Positions 5,309-7,889 of a DNA stretch of 7,889 nucleotides are shown in pieces. A model generated the notes under the pieces. The model did not search any database, was not told the DNA's origin, and saw only the letters and a list, made by a program, of their open reading frames with translations. The first letter of the stretch is position 1; each line of letters starts with the position of its first letter. The stretch is taken from positions 1 through 7,889 of the forward strand of contig JAITQP010000295.1 in NCBI GenBank assembly GCA_031288885.1, read 5' to 3'. This DNA comes from Prevotellaceae bacterium (GTDB taxonomy: Bacteria; Bacteroidota; Bacteroidia; Bacteroidales; UBA932). Made by a program: the position numbers and the translations under genes.

Positions 5309-6523
5309 ATGAAGAGAGTATTTTTCTCAACGCTGATGGCGGCTGCGCTGGCAGGCTCCTGCCAAAGCCAGCCGACGCTTACGGTGAATATCGCCAATCC
5401 GCTCGACGCGGACAGGGCGGACGAAACGGTGGAGGTTTCGTGGAGCGTAGTGCAGGAGCGCCTTGGCGCGGTAACGCCGCAGGAGGTGGCTGTGCTAAGC
5501 CCGCAGGGCGACAGGCTGCTGTCGCAGGTATTGTACAGGGGGCAGACGGAGCCGCAGGCGGTCATTTTTCAGGTAAGCGTGCCGGCAAAGGGCAGCGCAA
5601 CCTGCGCGATAGCGCGCGGCGAGGCGGTTGACGCGCCCGCTTCGGGCTACAAGGTGGCGGCGCGGCTGGTTCCGGAGCGAAAGGACGATTTTGCGTGGGA
5701 AAACAACCGCATTGCCTACCGCATGTACGGCATGGCGCTCATGCCGATAGACGGGCCAAGCAACGGCATTGACGTGTGGTGCAAGCGCACGGAGGCGCTG
5801 GTGATGGATAGGTGGTACGCGGCGGAGCTGGCGGGCAAGGCGTCGTACCACAGGGACAACGGCGAAGGGATGGACGGCTACAAGGTTGGCCGCACGCTGG
5901 GCTGCGGGGCAATGGCGCCCTACGTTGGCGGTCAGCTGGTGTTGGGCAACAACTTTGTGCGGTCAAAAGTGCTGGACTTGGGAGCCATCCGCGCCTCTTT
6001 TGAGCTCATCTACGCGCCGCTGGACGTAGCGGGAACGTCGGTCGTGGAGGTGCGCCGCATTTCGCTGGACGTCAACAGCCAGCTGAACTGCATTAGCGAA
6101 ATGTTTGTCAACGGAGGCGATATGGAGGTGGCGGCGGGCATTGTGCTAAAAAATAATAAAGCTCCGGCGGACGTTGCCAACGCCGACCCCGCCTACAAGC
6201 CGCTGCTCGCCCCCGACAAGGGCTACGTGACCTACGCCGAGCAAGCCGACGTGCTGAAATCGGATACCACGAACAACGGCGTTATCTACACGGCGGTCAT
6301 CTTCCCCCACGGCATGAGCAACGCCAAGCTCGAGGGCAAGCACCTGCTCGCCGTAGGCAGCTACAGGGCAAACGAAGCGTTTACCTACTACAGCGGCGCG
6401 GGGTGGAGCAAAGCCACAGCGGGAGAGGGCGCGCTGCGCTTTCCTACCGAAAAGGCGTGGCAGGACTACGTTGCCGCCGAAGCGCTGAAGCTGCAAAATC
6501 CATTAGAGGTGAGCTTTAAGTAG
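5309..6523 (+). CDS. DUF4861 family exported protein (putative lipoprotein)
   Basis: A 404-residue protein with an export signal (MKRVFFSTLMAAALAGSC). Cys18 after LAGS makes a plausible but non-ideal lipobox, so it may be lipid-anchored in the envelope. The body fits the DUF4861 family: DDFAWENNRIAYRMYG (127-142), NGIDVW (153-158), a WY pair (169-170), YHRDNGEGMDGYKVG (180-194), a GCGA turn (198-201) and IRASFELIY (227-235). DUF4861 proteins are common in Bacteroidetes, often near carbohydrate-utilisation genes, and have no firmly known reaction to my knowledge. The conserved His, Asp, Glu and Trp cluster would suit carbohydrate binding or catalysis, but that is inference. No polysaccharide locus is visible here. 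ATG 5309 is preceded by AT-rich sequence typical of Bacteroidetes starts. Composition matches the GC-rich neighbours. Confidence 0.82.
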   Translation: MKRVFFSTLMAAALAGSCQSQPTLTVNIANPLDADRADETVEVSWSVVQERLGAVTPQEVAVLSPQGDRLLSQVLYRGQTEPQAVIFQVSVPAKGSATCAIARGEAVDAPASGYKVAARLVPERKDDFAWENNRIAYRMYGMALMPIDGPSNGIDVWCKRTEALVMDRWYAAELAGKASYHRDNGEGMDGYKVGRTLGCGAMAPYVGGQLVLGNNFVRSKVLDLGAIRASFELIYAPLDVAGTSVVEVRRISLDVNSQLNCISEMFVNGGDMEVAAGIVLKNNKAPADVANADPAYKPLLAPDKGYVTYAEQADVLKSDTTNNGVIYTAVIFPHGMSNAKLEGKHLLAVGSYRANEAFTYYSGAGWSKATAGEGALRFPTEKAWQDYVAAEALKLQNPLEVSFK

Positions 6524-6526
6524 CCA

Positions 6527-6559
6527 TTTGGTGGTAGATTATTAACGACCTATTGTTTG
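6527..6559 (+). promoter_or_regulatory. Possible promoter of the TolC-family gene
   Basis: TTTG (6527-6530), a 20-base spacer and TATTGTTTG (6551-6559) resemble a Bacteroidetes promoter, but with one extra base inside the -7 box. A start of transcription here would leave almost no leader before ATG 6563. Cotranscription with the DUF4861 gene is an equally good explanation. Confidence 0.25.
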
Positions 6560-6562
6560 CGT

Positions 6563-7888
6563 ATGAATTTTAAGGACTCTTTTCTGCTTTTATTTTCGCT
6601 TGCCGCTGCTTCCGCAAATGCGCAGGATACCGCGCTGTACACGCTTCCCATGACGTTAGAAACGTTGCTGGAGAACGGCTACTCCATCAAATTTTCGCGC
6701 AACCGCGAGGAGGTGCTGTCCAACAACGCCACCTACGGCAATGCGGGGATGCTCCCCAACGTTAACGCAACGGCGGGCTACAGCGGCGCCGCCAACCAGC
6801 TTCAGAGCGTTGGCGGAAACCGCTACACCAACACGTTCAACAACAGCTATAGCGTGGGGCTTTCCGGCACGTGGACGCTGTTTGACGGGTGGGGGATGCA
6901 GGCCTCGTACAGCCGCCTGCAGGAGCTGAAAAAGAACGGCGAGCTGAGCGCCAAGCTCGAAATAGAGAGCAGCGTGGCGCAAACCACCGCCATGTACTAC
7001 GAGCTGCTGCACCGGAGGCTCCGGCTCAAAAATCTCTCCATCATGCTGTCGCTTTCGCGCGAGCGGCTGCGCATGGCAACCGAAAAGTATCTGGTGGGGG
7101 CGCACTCGCAGCTGGAGCTGCTGCAGGCGCAGGTGGACTTCAACGCCGACAGCTCCCAGCTGGTCACCTACCGGCAGGGCACCATTGAGCAGCTTATCCG
7201 CTTCAAGAAGCAGCTGCTGCTCCCCTTTAACGCCAACGACGTCATTTTTATCGACACCTCTTTTAGCCTCAACGAGCACCTCAAGGTGGAGGAGCTCAAG
7301 GCGGTGGCGCTGCAAAACAACACCTCGCTGAAGATATTCGACAAAAACCGCGCCATAACCGACCTTGAGCGGGCGCAGGTGGAGGCGGCGCGCTACCCCT
7401 ACGTAAACCTCTCCGCGTCGTACGGCTACACGTACAGCCACAACACCTACAGCGCCGCCGGCAGCGACGCGCTGGGGCTGAGCTACGGGGTGAACGTTGG
7501 GTTTAAAATATACGACGGCAGAAACCAGCGCCGGCTGGAGCAAAACATCAGAATAGAGCAGCGCAACCGCGACTTGGAGTACGAGCAGCAAATGCAGCAG
7601 GTGCTTGCAGACCTCTACCTGCTCTACTCCTCGTACAGCTCCTACATGAACCTGCTGGGGCTGGAGCGGATAAACCAAGGCCTTGCCGACAAAAAGGTGT
7701 CGCTGGCCATGGAGCAGTACCGCTTGGGGCAAATCACCAGCCTTGAGCTGCGCGAGCACCAGCGCACCCACCTCGACGCGCAAGACCGATTCCTAAACGC
7801 CATGCTTCAGGCAAAGCTCTCCGAAATATACCTCATGCAGCTGTGCGGCGCGGCGCTAAACTACATGGACACAGAAGCGGCGAATTGA
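6563..7888 (+). CDS. TolC-family outer-membrane efflux protein
   Basis: A 441-residue outer-membrane factor, expected to trimerise into a beta-barrel plus periplasmic alpha-helical tunnel that serves RND or other tripartite exporters. A signal peptide (MNFKDSFLLLFSLAAASANA, cleavage near Ala20) precedes the mature QDTALYTLPM. Two OEP-type halves follow (about 25-220 and 225-430). Each has a GMLPNVNATAGYS- or ARYPYVNLSASYGY-type segment, a barrel strand region (YSVGLSGTWTLFDGW; LSYGVNVGFKIYDGR) and long helices rich in E, L and Q (ATEKYLVGAHSQLELLQAQ; AMEQYRLGQITSLELREHQ). This duplicated pattern is diagnostic of the family. ATG 6563 is preferred over an in-frame TTG at 6557 because it gives a clean signal peptide. 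The gene is complete, with TGA at 7886-7888. Adaptor and pump genes probably follow beyond the window, but that cannot be seen. Confidence 0.92.
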   Translation: MNFKDSFLLLFSLAAASANAQDTALYTLPMTLETLLENGYSIKFSRNREEVLSNNATYGNAGMLPNVNATAGYSGAANQLQSVGGNRYTNTFNNSYSVGLSGTWTLFDGWGMQASYSRLQELKKNGELSAKLEIESSVAQTTAMYYELLHRRLRLKNLSIMLSLSRERLRMATEKYLVGAHSQLELLQAQVDFNADSSQLVTYRQGTIEQLIRFKKQLLLPFNANDVIFIDTSFSLNEHLKVEELKAVALQNNTSLKIFDKNRAITDLERAQVEAARYPYVNLSASYGYTYSHNTYSAAGSDALGLSYGVNVGFKIYDGRNQRRLEQNIRIEQRNRDLEYEQQMQQVLADLYLLYSSYSSYMNLLGLERINQGLADKKVSLAMEQYRLGQITSLELREHQRTHLDAQDRFLNAMLQAKLSEIYLMQLCGAALNYMDTEAAN

Positions 7889-7889
7889 C

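Noticed and set aside
6656..7783. Antisense open frame of 375 codons opposite the TolC-family gene
   Set aside because: Same compositional artefact; the plus-strand frame carries the signal peptide and the duplicated OEP pattern.

Overview
The window looks like chromosomal DNA of a Bacteroidota bacterium, probably Bacteroidales. Genus cannot be fixed. The evidence is repeated Bacteroidetes-type promoter elements (TAnnTTTG boxes), a Bacteroidetes-style long PurF-family protein, a DUF4861 protein and a TolC-family protein. By eye, base composition falls into two blocks. Positions 1 to about 3300 are AT-rich. Positions 3368 to the end are GC-rich, rich in GCG, CTG and GGC codons.

Region 1 (1-620) is accessory debris. 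It begins with a decayed reading frame resembling the C-terminal winged-helix end of mobile-element primase/helicase-like proteins, followed by a strong stem-loop terminator (226-272). After that comes about 330 bases with only a weak unrecognised ORF.

Region 2 (628-3361) is the main item: a compact HaeIII-type (predicted GGCC) type II restriction-modification operon. It encodes an XRE-family regulator (833-1126), a cytosine-C5 methyltransferase with all key motifs (1182-2264) and a HaeIII-family endonuclease (2266-3240), and ends in its own terminator (3248-3283). The unit is bracketed by two near-identical direct repeats (628-688 and 3303-3361; 47 of 50 core positions identical), each carrying the same promoter. 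The right copy drives the downstream purF-like gene; the left copy points into the restriction operon. This fits insertion upstream of purF with a long target duplication, or recombination between dispersed promoter repeats. An 11-bp-stem hairpin sits exactly at the left repeat/unit junction, and a separated inverted repeat (775-805) just before the regulator gene is a candidate operator.

Region 3 (3368-7888) is the GC-rich chromosomal backbone, all on the plus strand. It holds a long glutamine-dependent amidophosphoribosyltransferase family protein, a secreted DUF4861 protein with its own well-formed promoter, and a complete TolC-family outer-membrane efflux protein ending two codons' width from the window edge. 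GGCC appears absent from the first 3.5 kb and is scarce (11 seen) in the GC-rich part, as expected if the lineage has long lived with a GGCC-cutting enzyme.
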